Positions 48,046-57,040 of a DNA stretch of 64,000 bases are shown one piece after another. Location: NCBI RefSeq assembly GCF_022398325.1, contig NZ_JAKEVD010000014.1, positions 1,632-65,631 of the forward strand. The letters run 5' to 3'. How positions within the stretch are numbered: position 1 is the first letter of the stretch; each line of letters opens with the position of its first letter. The notes beneath the pieces are model-generated. The model did no database searches, was not told the origin of the DNA, and worked only from the letters and a program-made list of their open reading frames with translations. The stretch comes from Shewanella sp. Isolate13. GTDB lineage: Bacteria; Pseudomonadota; Gammaproteobacteria; Enterobacterales; Shewanellaceae. Made by a program: the position numbers and the translations under genes.

Positions 48046-48202
48046 GCATCAAACCAACTTCCAGCTTCACGGGTTCCAATGGCCTGCGGCCAGCGCATGT
48101 GCAGACACTGCTGAAGCACGCTTTACGCCATCCCTGGCCGCTCTGCGGTTTCATCCCTGAAACCGAAGGCTTCAGCCGTATCTACACCAAGTTAGAAAAG
48201 CG
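48046..48202 (+). repeat. Modular intergenic repeat, full copy 3
   Basis: 157-bp unit with the same borders and blocks as 47811-47968, but at the hairpin position it has an unrelated sequence that still forms a hairpin, CGGTTTCA-TCCC-TGAAACCG (48146-48165). Confidence 0.88.
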
Positions 48203-48332
48203 CAATGCCTAGCTTTCAACGTTAGCCATAGAAAGAGCGAAACCAACATCAACACAGAGCATACAGAAAACACCAGTTCCCCATCGGAGTTGCCGAAGTA
48301 CGTTGAAGACTCCTTGTAAACCAAAGTCCGTA

Positions 48333-48575
48333 ATGCCCACACGGATGTGGGCATAGCTTTCGCGGGGCAGGATGCCCCATCGGAAGCGTTAGGTTATTTC
48401 GAATAAGTACGAGGGAGACAACTTCGTCGGGGCGCTGAGGGTTTCTTCTTATGGAATAAAGAGTTGGGGACAAGCGCTTTCCCCCTTGGCTCGACTCTTA
48501 ACAACAGAAAGGGGCGAAGCGCCACGACTTTGGTCAGGCGTAGCCTGACGACGTTAATATCAAACGAAGTTTGAT
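48333..48575. repeat. Cluster of five short perfect hairpins
   Basis: ATGCCCACA-CGGA-TGTGGGCAT (48333-48354), GGGGCA-GGA-TGCCCC (48364-48378), GGCG-AAG-CGCC (48513-48523), GTCAGGC-GTA-GCCTGAC (48533-48549), ATCAAAC-GAA-GTTTGAT (48559-48575). Several loops are GNA triloops. The stretch from 48203 to 48700 holds no gene; it completes the 1.1-kb gap before comM. Confidence 0.85.
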
Positions 48576-48712
48576 TGCTAATAACAAGTCACCGTTTGTT
48601 ACGTTAAGCAAACCAGCAAACTTTAGCTAAACTAAAACAAAGTAAGCAAAACAAAGGGAAAAATGGATTTCCCTATCCAAAGAACCCATTCATAAAACAA
48701 AAGGATTTGTTT

Positions 48713-50233
48713 ATGCCCATCGCCTGTGTCGCCACCCGTGCTAGCCACGGTGTCCAAGCCCCTGCAGTTACCGTCGAAGTCCACTTAAGCACCGGACTAC
48801 CTGCATTCAACCTAGTTGGGCTGCCCGAAGCCTCAGTCAAAGAGGCGAAAGAGCGGGTGAGAAGCGCGCTGATCAACGCTGGTTTCGAATTCCCTATGCG
48901 CCGCATTACGGTTAATCTCGCGCCTGCGGACTTGCCCAAACAAGGGGGGCGCTACGATCTGCCTATCGCTATTGGCATACTCGCCGCCTCGAAACAGATC
49001 CCGCTCAAGTCCATTGAGCAACACGAATTTGTCGGAGAACTGGCGCTGTCAGGTCACGTGCGCTACTGCCAAGGACTGATCCCGGTGATTGTCGAAGCGA
49101 GCAAGCACGGCAGCACCTTAGTCTTGCCGATTGATAACCGTGAAGATGCAGAATTAGTCGGTTTCGAAAAAGTCTGCTTCGCCAGCCATCTACAATCGCT
49201 GGCGGCCTATCTGCACGGTCAGTCACAGCTGCCGAGTATCGACCTAAACCTTGAATGGTTATCTCAGGAGCAAAGCCCTCAAGAGTCTTGCTTAAGCGAG
49301 GTGATAGGCCAATATCAGGCTAAGCAGGCATTAGAGATCGCTGCGGCGGGCAATCACAACTTATTACTGCTTGGCCCGCCAGGTACCGGCAAAACCATGC
49401 TCGCCAGTCGAATGATGCAGCTTCTGCCTAAGTTAAATTATGACGAGGCGTTAGAGGTCGCCGCAATTCACTCTGTCGCGGGCAATAGCATCAAACCCGA
49501 TAGCTTCAATCGGCGCCCATTCAGGAGTCCACACCACACCTGTTCGGCGGTGTCATTGGTGGGCGGCGGCGCACAACCTAAACCGGGAGAGATCTCATTG
49601 GCCCACAGAGGTGTGCTGTTTCTCGACGAGGTGGCCGAGTTTCCCAGAAAGGTGCTTGACTGTTTACGCGAGCCAATGGAAACCGGCGAGGTCAGTATCT
49701 CCCGCGCGGCAGCAAAACTCACCTTTGCCAGTCGCTTCCAACTTATCGCCGCCATGAATCCCAGCCCCTGTGGCGATGCCGATAACGCTAGAGCCAGCAA
49801 TGAGCAGATCCAACGCTATCTCAGCAAACTGTCGGGGCCCTTTCTGGATCGTTTCGACCTCACCATCGATGTGCCTAAGCTACCGATAGGCGCGCTCAAT
49901 GGCCAAAACACTAACGCCGAGACCAGCGATACCATAGCTAGGCGAGTACAACATGCCCGAGAATGGCAATTCGCTCGCTCAGGCGTGCTCAACAGTGAGC
50001 TAACAGGTAAACAGCTTAAACAGGACGCCAAGTTTAGCGGCGATGATTTAGTCTTTTTAGAGCAGAGCGTACATCGACTCGGCTTGTCGGTGCGCAGCTA
50101 CCATCGAATTCAGCGAGTCGCCCGTACCATAGCCGATCTACAACAGGAAGAGAGTGTCAGCCGTGCCCATATCGCCCAAGCACTTGGCTATCGCGCTATG
50201 GATCGACTACTCGCTTCACTCTCGAGACAGTGA
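48713..50233 (+). CDS. comM: ComM / YifB-family Mg-chelatase-like AAA+ ATPase
   Basis: 506 aa from the ATG at 48713, with AAAGGA eight bases upstream (an in-frame TTG at 48707 is less likely). N-terminal subdomain (CVATRASHGVQAPAVTVEVHLSTGLPAFNLVGLP), AAA+ core with Walker A GPPGTGKTM (about 225) and Walker B-like GVLFLDEVAEFP, and a C-terminal lid ending in AQALGYRAMDRLLA. ComM is a hexameric helicase that promotes branch migration during natural transformation. Monocistronic. Confidence 0.95.
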   Translation: MPIACVATRASHGVQAPAVTVEVHLSTGLPAFNLVGLPEASVKEAKERVRSALINAGFEFPMRRITVNLAPADLPKQGGRYDLPIAIGILAASKQIPLKSIEQHEFVGELALSGHVRYCQGLIPVIVEASKHGSTLVLPIDNREDAELVGFEKVCFASHLQSLAAYLHGQSQLPSIDLNLEWLSQEQSPQESCLSEVIGQYQAKQALEIAAAGNHNLLLLGPPGTGKTMLASRMMQLLPKLNYDEALEVAAIHSVAGNSIKPDSFNRRPFRSPHHTCSAVSLVGGGAQPKPGEISLAHRGVLFLDEVAEFPRKVLDCLREPMETGEVSISRAAAKLTFASRFQLIAAMNPSPCGDADNARASNEQIQRYLSKLSGPFLDRFDLTIDVPKLPIGALNGQNTNAETSDTIARRVQHAREWQFARSGVLNSELTGKQLKQDAKFSGDDLVFLEQSVHRLGLSVRSYHRIQRVARTIADLQQEESVSRAHIAQALGYRAMDRLLASLSRQ

Positions 50234-50676
50234 TGACGGTCAGGTTATTACATAAGAATCCCCGACTCCTGTTCACACCCTCAACACGGTCAGTTAAGTC
50301 ACGGATTTTATTGCATTTATTAACAACTTGGGCATGAATAGGCTGGGCTATTTCAATGCGATGACTCTCGACCGTGAAATTAGGTAAGATATGGTTAAAT
50401 TAAATAACTGTTACTCTTTAAACAAATAAGTTGAATCCAACCCCATATTCCAGTAAATTCCGCCAGCTTTGTTAACCAGATGACGTTGAAGTAGCAAACA
50501 TTTATTTACTTCAATCATACCTAGCCGCTTTTTTATAGCATTCACGCCAACAAGGTTGGCTTTCCATGCGCACTCTTAAAGATTGGAATGGGTGACTCCC
50601 CTGCCCAACCTGTTAACAGTGGACTACGGGCTATCATCTATTATTCAAAATTTTCTAATAGTTATTGATTAAGGCC
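50234..50676 (+). other. 443-bp intergenic region, no recognised feature
   Basis: Between comM and the CSS-EAL gene. A small CCAAC-AA-GGTTGG hairpin lies near 50549. No gene, terminator with T-run or repeat element was recognised. Confidence 0.45.
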
Positions 50677-52200
50677 ATGCCAAGTAAGCTCAAATATAAC
50701 CGTAAACATGCAATCAAGTCTGTCATTGCTGGCGTTGCTTTTATTACTTTATTGGTAATGTCCCTCAGCCTAAGCCATTACTGGTTAACACATCAGTTAA
50801 CCAGTGTAGCCGTGCAGATTGATCAGAAATACCAGCAGAGACATCTAGCGGCTAAAGCGCAGATGCAGGAAGTACAGGCAATGCTTCAAGAGGAGCAAGA
50901 GAACCACTGCTCTGAAGAGACCATAGGTTTACTTAAAAACAAGCTATTTAAACAAAACGATCAACCCGTGCCTTGGGTTAGGTTTAATGACGATAATTAC
51001 ATCTGCTCAGCTATCGGCCGCTGGCCAGTTCCTGCAGGCGGACATGTCATTAGCCGTGGCATCGACGGCAATGGATTGGTCAGAGGCGATGACGCCCGCA
51101 CCTTCAATAAACAAAGAACCATCTACGCCAGCGTGATAGACGGTGCGACAAAAGTGTTCGTGCCAGTGCAATCAGCGGAAGCCATTTATAAAGTGCTCGC
51201 CAAGTGCCAAATGTGTGGTGGAATTAAAGTTAAAGTTAATGGTCAAGATTGGATAAGCCAAAATGCCGATGGCAATCCGTTTGCGAGCGTCAGCTATCAA
51301 GCCAAAAACTCTGAATTTAACTACACCTTAATCGCTAACGAAAGTGCAAGAAATCAGCTGTGGTTAACTGTGTTTCTATTACTATTACTACCAATGGCAC
51401 TTTTAGCCGGTATTGGTTATCTGTTTCGTGAGCCAGTACTTAAGCTTTATTGGCACCGCCGCTTCGTATCAGCCCTAAAAAAAGAAGCCTTTTACTTGGC
51501 TTATCAGCCTATTGTTGATACTAAAAGTAACCAGGTATTCGGTGTTGAAACCCTGCTCAGATGGCGTAATAAAAATGGAAAGTGCCGAGAAACAAGCAGC
51601 TACATCAAGGTTCTGGAACAGGATTCTGTGATGCCGCAGCTAACAAAGTGGATGATAAGAACTGCACTGAGTGAATTAAAATCATTACTGAGAAGTAATA
51701 AGATAGCGAGATGCAGTATCAACGTCAGCGCCTATCAAATAGAGCAGCAAGATTTACTGCCATATCTACAGCTACTGGCTAATAAAGGGTATCCGGTCGA
51801 TCAGTTATGCTTTGAACTCACCGAGCGCCAACCTATTCAGTCGTGGCAAGCAGTACGTGAATTTATCGCTGGCTGCAAGCAATTAGGCTGTTGCATCAAA
51901 CTCGATGATGTCGGTGTGGGTTATGGCGGTGGCTTACTCATCCAGCAGTTAGAGTTTGACGGCCTGAAGATTAATAAAGCCTTCACTAAACTGGTCTTGA
52001 GTGAACATCATCAACCTTTCCTAATTAGCTCCTATGTTGCGATAGCAAAAGAGATAAACATTAGCCTCGTCGCAGAAGGAGTTGAAACCCTAGAACAGGC
52101 TAATTATCTCAAAGAATTAGGTGTTTACCTGCATCAAGGCTGGCTCTATTCCAAGGCACTGGCAGCAACGGAACTCAGAGCTTACCTGCTCAACAGTTAG
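50677..52200 (+). CDS. CSS-motif EAL-domain c-di-GMP phosphodiesterase
   Basis: About 507 aa from the ATG at 50677 (MPSKLKYNRKH); the TTG at 50665 is an alternative. TM1 about 15-38. A periplasmic CSS-motif domain (about 40-225) has its two cysteines in HCSEETIG and YICSAIGRW, plus CQMCGG. TM2 is about 230-250, then the EAL domain (about 265-505). EAL active-site residues are largely retained: ETLLRW, NVSAYQ, ELTERQ, LDDVGVGYGG, LKINKAF, AEGVET. Hydrolysis of c-di-GMP to pGpG is expected. In E. coli CSS-EAL proteins the periplasmic Cys pair responds to DsbA/DsbB redox state. Confidence 0.88.
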   Translation: MPSKLKYNRKHAIKSVIAGVAFITLLVMSLSLSHYWLTHQLTSVAVQIDQKYQQRHLAAKAQMQEVQAMLQEEQENHCSEETIGLLKNKLFKQNDQPVPWVRFNDDNYICSAIGRWPVPAGGHVISRGIDGNGLVRGDDARTFNKQRTIYASVIDGATKVFVPVQSAEAIYKVLAKCQMCGGIKVKVNGQDWISQNADGNPFASVSYQAKNSEFNYTLIANESARNQLWLTVFLLLLLPMALLAGIGYLFREPVLKLYWHRRFVSALKKEAFYLAYQPIVDTKSNQVFGVETLLRWRNKNGKCRETSSYIKVLEQDSVMPQLTKWMIRTALSELKSLLRSNKIARCSINVSAYQIEQQDLLPYLQLLANKGYPVDQLCFELTERQPIQSWQAVREFIAGCKQLGCCIKLDDVGVGYGGGLLIQQLEFDGLKINKAFTKLVLSEHHQPFLISSYVAIAKEINISLVAEGVETLEQANYLKELGVYLHQGWLYSKALAATELRAYLLNS

Positions 52201-52224
52201 CCCCTAAAGTTGAAACGACAACGA

Positions 52225-52260
52225 GCCTTAGCTTGATACTGATTAGTATCAAGCTAAGGC
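52225..52260 (+). terminator. Long perfect hairpin after the CSS-EAL gene
   Basis: 16-bp perfect stem GCCTTAGCTTGATACT / AGTATCAAGCTAAGGC with a GATT loop, 24 bases after the stop. The downstream T content is weak, so termination or mRNA 3'-end protection are both possible. Confidence 0.7.
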
Positions 52261-52441
52261 TTGGCATTTATGGCTGATATTTATTTAAAACAAGCTATAA
52301 CCACCCGCTCTCATGCTCACTAACAAACTTTCTCAAAGCACCGAAAAGCCGATCCGTTAACTATCAAAATTTAACATCTAGATTGAGACGAGACCTGACA
52401 ACGAGTACTATAGGTCTCCAATTTTTTTCTTGAGGTTCTGG

Positions 52442-53347
52442 ATGGGCGCGATGCTGTCACGTATTAGGGGAAGCTTAGCCTTTTTCTGCTATTTTCTTAA
52501 CACGCTCTTTTGGGTCACTCCCATATTAATTGTGAGTCTTTTTAAGCTCATTCCTTTAGCTATGACGCGTAAAGCCTGCACCTACTTTCTCGACTTTTGC
52601 GCCAGCGCTTGGATCAGTGTCAATGGCGCCGTGGAAAAGCTACTGCATCCCATCAAATTAACCGTTGAAGGTGATACTCAGTTGTCTACCAAAGAGTGGT
52701 ATATGGTTATCGCTAACCACCAGTCTTGGGTAGATATTCTAATCTTGCAGCGAGTGTTGAATCGCAAGATCCCCTTCTTAAAGTTTTTCTTAAAGCAGGA
52801 ACTGATCTTCGTTCCCGTTCTCGGACTCGCTTGGTGGGCACTGGATTTTCCCTTTATGCGTCGCTACAGCACGGCCCAGTTAAAGAGAAACCCTAAACTC
52901 CGCGGCAAGGATATAGAGATCACTCGTAAAGCCTGCGCCAAATTTAAAAGTAAGCCCGTTAGCGTGATGAACTTTGTTGAGGGGACTCGCTTTCATCCGG
53001 GTAAACACAGCAAACAGAACTCTCCTTTCAATCACCTACTCAAACCTAAAGCTGGTGGTATGGCCTTTGCGCTTTCTGCTATGGGTGAGCATATCCATAA
53101 GCTGGTTAATATCTCCATCTACTACCCAGGTAAAGTACCTAGCTATTGGGAGTACATTAGCGGTCAAGTCGATGAGGTAAGAGTGCATATCGAAGTTAGC
53201 GATATTGGTGACGAATTGCGCGGAGACTACATCAAAGACCGTCAATTTAAGATCCGCTTCCAAGAGCAGCTAAACCAAATCTGGCAGCAAAAAGATCAAG
53301 TACTGACCCAATTAGCACAAGCTGAAAACACCCGAGAAGAGGCATAA
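52442..53347 (+). CDS. YihG-like membrane acyltransferase (LPLAT/PlsC superfamily), first copy
   Basis: 301 aa from the ATG at 52442, preceded by GAGG with six-base spacing; the in-frame TTG at 52430 is less likely. N-terminal membrane segment about 9-40. Acyltransferase motif I is NHQSWVD (H-x4-D), followed by FLKQELIFVPVLGLAWWALD, motif III EGTRF, and the family-typical RGKDIEITRKACAKF. E. coli YihG is a 1-acyl-glycerol-3-phosphate acyltransferase paralog influencing phospholipid acyl chains and motility. Forms a tandem pair with the next gene, 7 bases apart. Confidence 0.88.
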   Translation: MGAMLSRIRGSLAFFCYFLNTLFWVTPILIVSLFKLIPLAMTRKACTYFLDFCASAWISVNGAVEKLLHPIKLTVEGDTQLSTKEWYMVIANHQSWVDILILQRVLNRKIPFLKFFLKQELIFVPVLGLAWWALDFPFMRRYSTAQLKRNPKLRGKDIEITRKACAKFKSKPVSVMNFVEGTRFHPGKHSKQNSPFNHLLKPKAGGMAFALSAMGEHIHKLVNISIYYPGKVPSYWEYISGQVDEVRVHIEVSDIGDELRGDYIKDRQFKIRFQEQLNQIWQQKDQVLTQLAQAENTREEA

Positions 53348-53354
53348 GCGCACG

Positions 53355-54302
53355 ATGTTGAACTTTTTACCCGGACCTGTCTTATATTTCTTAAGCACCC
53401 TGTTATTGATCATTAATACCGTGGTGTGGGCCTCACTGATTATCATTGGGGGGATATTTAAACTTCTTTTGCCAATAACCCTAGTTCGTAACGGCTTAAC
53501 CCATGTTATGAACCGCTTTATGTGGGCCTGGGCTACCTGCAATGGTGGGATATTATATCTACTTGCCGATATCGAGTGGGATGTTGAAGGGCTGGAAAAC
53601 CTAGATAAGCACAGCTGGTATCTACTGATCAGTAACCACCTCAGTGGCTTTGATATTGCCGCCCAGACATATGTCCTGCGTAATCATATTCCTATGCTTA
53701 AGTTCTTCCTCAAGAAAGAGCTACTCTATGTGCCCTTCTTAGGCTTAGGTTGCTGGTCACTGGATATGCCCTTTATGACCCGTACCAGTCCGGCAAAACT
53801 GAAGAAGAACCCTAAGCTCAAAGGCAAAGACTTAAAGACCACTCGTCGCGCCTGTGAGAAGTTTCGTAATATGCCAACTTCGATCATCAACTATGTTGAA
53901 GGCAGTCGCTTTACCGAAGAGAAACGCATTCGCCAAGACTCGCCTTATCGCTACCTATTACGCCCTAAGGCCGGTGGTATAGCCTTTGCACTCTCCGCCA
54001 TGGGTGAACAGTTTACCAACCTGCTCGACGTCACTCTGGTTTATCCTGAAGCCATAAAAAAGGATGCCTTAGATGAGGTGATGCATGGCCGTATGAAGAA
54101 GATAGTCGTGCGAGTGAAGGTGCTTCCAGTACCTAAGGTAGACAACAAGCGCTACTTTGCTGAAGCGGCCTACCGCGTTGAGTTCCAACGCTGGCTAAAT
54201 GAGATCTGGGAACAGAAAGATGAAGAGATCCACCAGCTTATGCTTAAGCATAATGTTCCGAGTGAGCATCTAATCGAGAAGCCAAGCGCCTCGAATCAAT
54301 AA
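53355..54302 (+). CDS. YihG-like membrane acyltransferase (LPLAT/PlsC superfamily), second copy
   Basis: 315 aa paralog of the upstream gene. Motif I NHLSGFD, FFLKKELLYVPFLGLGCWSLDMPFM, KGKDLKTTRRACEKFR, motif III EGSRF and PKAGGIAFALSAMG. It is the closer match to E. coli YihG by these motifs. N-terminal membrane segment about 5-40. Co-transcribed with the first copy; a terminator follows. In marine gammaproteobacteria, extra LPLAT enzymes of this kind are linked to unusual acyl chains such as EPA (known family context; not shown here). Confidence 0.9.
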   Translation: MLNFLPGPVLYFLSTLLLIINTVVWASLIIIGGIFKLLLPITLVRNGLTHVMNRFMWAWATCNGGILYLLADIEWDVEGLENLDKHSWYLLISNHLSGFDIAAQTYVLRNHIPMLKFFLKKELLYVPFLGLGCWSLDMPFMTRTSPAKLKKNPKLKGKDLKTTRRACEKFRNMPTSIINYVEGSRFTEEKRIRQDSPYRYLLRPKAGGIAFALSAMGEQFTNLLDVTLVYPEAIKKDALDEVMHGRMKKIVVRVKVLPVPKVDNKRYFAEAAYRVEFQRWLNEIWEQKDEEIHQLMLKHNVPSEHLIEKPSASNQ

Positions 54303-54320
54303 TAAGGTGCTCCTTCCTCT

Positions 54321-54350
54321 GAATAGGCAGATCTTCCTGCCTATTCATTT
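54321..54350 (+). terminator. Terminator of the acyltransferase pair
   Basis: 10-bp perfect stem GAATAGGCAG / CTGCCTATTC, loop atcttc, then attt. Confidence 0.8.
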
Positions 54351-54612
54351 CACCTTTAAGCTGCAACATTTAAACTTACGTCAAATAAATTACATTCACT
54401 GCAAACAGTTCAAAAACCTAAGAAACAACCAATATTAAGCAACTTTAACCAGCATTAAAACAAAACACCAAACTACATTCCAACCTCAATAAACCCTACA
54501 GCATATCCCCCAGCCAAAGATTCTGGTGCGTCAATATCTTGACTAGACTTACCTCACCCAAAAGGATAGCTTTACCGCCCAAGATTTACATAACAACAAT
54601 AAGTGTATCAGA
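54351..54612 (+). other. Intergenic region upstream of the TonB-C-like lipoprotein, no recognised feature
   Basis: 262 A/T-rich bases with C-poor, A-rich runs; presumably contains the promoter of the next gene. No repeat or operator identified. Confidence 0.4.
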
Positions 54613-55014
54613 ATGCATCAACCACTAAAATTAGCCTATGGCTTTTTCGCTGCCCTCTTAATATTGACTAGCATGGGCTGTGCAAATCAAGATATCAGTC
54701 ACCTAAATAAGACACCACTGCAACTTAGCGGTAGTGAGATGGCTCGCTTCTGGGTGACAAAAGACACCCTCATCAGCTGGCAGCAGATATTACCCCAGTC
54801 AACTGCCGAAACGGCGCAAGGTAAATCAAGCTATAGGGTCTCCTTTGTGATCAACACCTCCGGAGAGATGCAGCAGGTCAGCATGGAAAACACCAGCGAT
54901 GGTACTAAAATCCCTGAAGATGAGCTCACTGGAGCAAGCGAGTATCAGTTTCACCCGACCGCACAAAACATTAATCGCCAAGCGGTGATGATTAACACCG
55001 TCATCACGCTTTAA
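54613..55014 (+). CDS. Small lipoprotein with TonB C-terminal-like domain
   Basis: 133 aa. Lipoprotein signal with lipobox SMGC near Cys23, short linker, then about 70 residues with the TonB_C-type pattern: SYRVSFVINTSGEMQQVSME, a middle (S/T)-D-G segment, EYQFHPTAQNINRQAVMINTVITL. No N-terminal TonB membrane anchor or Pro-rich spacer, so it is not a canonical TonB. Monocistronic between the acyltransferases and a convergent aminotransferase. Function unknown. Confidence 0.7.
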   Translation: MHQPLKLAYGFFAALLILTSMGCANQDISHLNKTPLQLSGSEMARFWVTKDTLISWQQILPQSTAETAQGKSSYRVSFVINTSGEMQQVSMENTSDGTKIPEDELTGASEYQFHPTAQNINRQAVMINTVITL

Positions 55015-55022
55015 CAGCAATC

Positions 55023-55052
55023 ATAAAAAAGGCTCCATAAGGAGCCTTTAGC
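55023..55052. terminator. Bidirectional terminator
   Basis: AAAGGCTCC / GGAGCCTTT with loop ataa and an A-run upstream, between the convergent lipoprotein and aminotransferase genes. Confidence 0.85.
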
Positions 55053-55076
55053 ATTCAACTAACAGAGTTAAAGCGC

Positions 55077-56168
55077 TTAAATCTGCACACGCTTCACGTG
55101 TTGCACCCAACCTTCTGGCCCTTGAATATGGCCCTTCTGGATCTCAGTTAATACCTTATAGATCCGCTTAGTGTGCTCACCCACTTCGCCATCTCCAACG
55201 GTAACCACGCGGTTATCTTCAAAGATATAAGAGCCTACTGGCGATACTACGGCCGCAGTACCAAAACCGCCCGCCTCGATGATCTCACCAGACTCGATAT
55301 CGCTAATAAACTGATCCAACATCACCGTCTCTTGGCGTACTTCGCAGCCCAGTAACTCACCCAAATCGAGAATAGACTGTGAGGTAATCGACTTTAAGAT
55401 GGTGTCGGTAAATTTTGGAATAATAATCGTACCGTCTTTCAGCACGTGGAAGTGGTTCATCGCCCCTACTTCCTCGATCTGCTTATTGTTAGCATCCAAA
55501 TACAGCACCTGCGCGGCGCCATATTCGGCAGCAGCCTTACCCGCCTTTAGCGATGCCGCGTAGTTGCCCGCAGCCTTAGAAGCCCCCGTGCCGCCGGAAA
55601 CCGCACGGTGGAAACGCTCACTGATCAACAGGCGAATCGCCTTATCGAAGCCATCGCTATAATAAGGGCCACTAGGGCTTAGCATCACACAGAAGGTGTA
55701 TTGCTCGCTCGGGCTTACAGATAAACGGTCTTCAGTGGCAAAGATAAACGGGCGAATATAGAGACAGGCGCCCTCTTGCATCGGGAACCATAAACGGTCG
55801 ACATCGATCAAGGCATTGATGGCATCAATCTGCATCTGTTCTGGGATAGCTGGAATACAAAGAATATCTGCAGAACGGTTTAAGCGTTCGGCATTCTTAT
55901 CAATACGAAAGGTATAGATCTCGCCGTCTTCATGTTGAAAGGCTTTAGCACCTTCAAACACTGACTGACCATAATGCAAGGCGATAGCACCTGGAGCCAC
56001 CTGAAATGGACCATAAGGAACAACTCTTGGATCACACCACTGCCCATCGCGATAATCCATCAAAAACATATGATCGGTTCTGAGGTTACCAAATCCCACA
56101 TTGCTTGTAGGGTTAAACTGTTCGCTACGGCGCTCTAACGCAGGTTTTAAATTATAAGTTATTTGCAT
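55077..56168 (-). CDS. Branched-chain amino acid aminotransferase, long (eukaryotic-like BCAT) form
   Basis: 363 aa, about 55 residues longer than IlvE and of the BCAT subgroup found in eukaryotes and many bacteria. PLP lysine is Lys198 in TGASKAAGNYAAS; LHYGQSVFEGAKAF and EEVGAMNHF are subgroup motifs. Interconverts Val/Leu/Ile and their 2-oxo acids. Its 15-base upstream segment (TATACCACCTTGATT on the plus strand, 56171-56185) is identical to that in front of ilvC (40237-40251), including the ribosome site. Monocistronic; possibly for catabolism or as a backup of ilvE. Confidence 0.93.
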   Translation of the reverse strand: MQITYNLKPALERRSEQFNPTSNVGFGNLRTDHMFLMDYRDGQWCDPRVVPYGPFQVAPGAIALHYGQSVFEGAKAFQHEDGEIYTFRIDKNAERLNRSADILCIPAIPEQMQIDAINALIDVDRLWFPMQEGACLYIRPFIFATEDRLSVSPSEQYTFCVMLSPSGPYYSDGFDKAIRLLISERFHRAVSGGTGASKAAGNYAASLKAGKAAAEYGAAQVLYLDANNKQIEEVGAMNHFHVLKDGTIIIPKFTDTILKSITSQSILDLGELLGCEVRQETVMLDQFISDIESGEIIEAGGFGTAAVVSPVGSYIFEDNRVVTVGDGEVGEHTKRIYKVLTEIQKGHIQGPEGWVQHVKRVQI

Positions 56169-56272
56169 TGTATACCACCTTGATTACTGACTGAGCAGCC
56201 TATCAGTGGTCATAAAAAAGTCAAGCAAAACGCCGGATTACCACCTATTGATCAATTATATTATCGATATAA

Positions 56273-57040
56273 TCAATGGTCTTGCTGTTTACAATCAGAT
56301 AGCTTGCCGATGGCTAAACAGGTTTCACAACTGCGAATATTTCCATGTCCTTTATCTAGAAACTCTCGGATGCGTATAGATAGTGCTTGCATCATTTCCC
56401 GGGTAATAGGCTGACGCCATTGATAATGGTTCATTATACAGCTGATATGTCGGTAACCTGTTTCATCGTCATTAACTAAGTACTGCTCTTCCATCAACCT
56501 GCTTTCGTAGGAAGATGTGGCACCAGCAAGAAAAAAATACAACGCCTGACTCAGGTTATCTATTTCAACTTGTGTCGCTTGTAACTCACCTTGTTCAACC
56601 GCTTCTTCTAAAGGACGTTTTATTCGACTCCAAAAAAGATTCACTCTATTTCTCAGAACTTCAATCTTATCTGGACTTGCAAGTTGCCAAAACATGCTAT
56701 TAATGGAAACAACCCGCAAAATGTTAAAAATTGGGCTGCGCTTCACAACTTCAAATGTAAATAAAATAGAAAGAACTGCTCGTTCATGAATATTTAAATC
56801 TGGATTTTCTCTTACAAAAGTAGGTATTTGACTGGATGTTGTATTTCTTAAAAATAGACAAACTAATACATCTTCTTTAGATTCAAAATATTTATATAAG
56901 GTATTCGTTGAACAACCCGCACCTTTAGCTATCTGCGCGAACCTAAATGAAACAACCCCTTGACTATCAATCAGTTGCTCCGCAACATCTAATAATTGGT
57001 TGCAGCGAATAGCATCCAAATTATTGCTAGGACATTGCAT
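56273..57040 (-). CDS. Cys-rich TetR-family regulator, module 1
   Basis: 255 aa, long for TetR. N-terminal HTH about 13-60 (FRFAQIAKGAGCSTNTLYKYFESKEDVLVCLFLR). Cysteines near the N-terminus (MQCP, RCNQ) and a C-terminal cluster (SCETCLAIGKLSDC) stand out. Paralogous to the TetR at 61760-62551 along its whole length, sharing the N-terminal Cys positions and a C-terminal Cys cluster. Divergent from the flavoprotein reductase gene, 188 bases away, so it probably controls that operon. Cysteines could sense metal, redox state or an electrophilic substrate (inference). Confidence 0.85.
   Translation of the reverse strand: MQCPSNNLDAIRCNQLLDVAEQLIDSQGVVSFRFAQIAKGAGCSTNTLYKYFESKEDVLVCLFLRNTTSSQIPTFVRENPDLNIHERAVLSILFTFEVVKRSPIFNILRVVSINSMFWQLASPDKIEVLRNRVNLFWSRIKRPLEEAVEQGELQATQVEIDNLSQALYFFLAGATSSYESRLMEEQYLVNDDETGYRHISCIMNHYQWRQPITREMMQALSIRIREFLDKGHGNIRSCETCLAIGKLSDCKQQDH

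Noticed and set aside
47656..48154. Small hypothetical proteins in the pre-comM gap (frames at 47656-47961 and 47948-48154)
   Set aside because: They read through the modular repeat units in different frames; repeat conservation is at the DNA/hairpin level, not the protein level.
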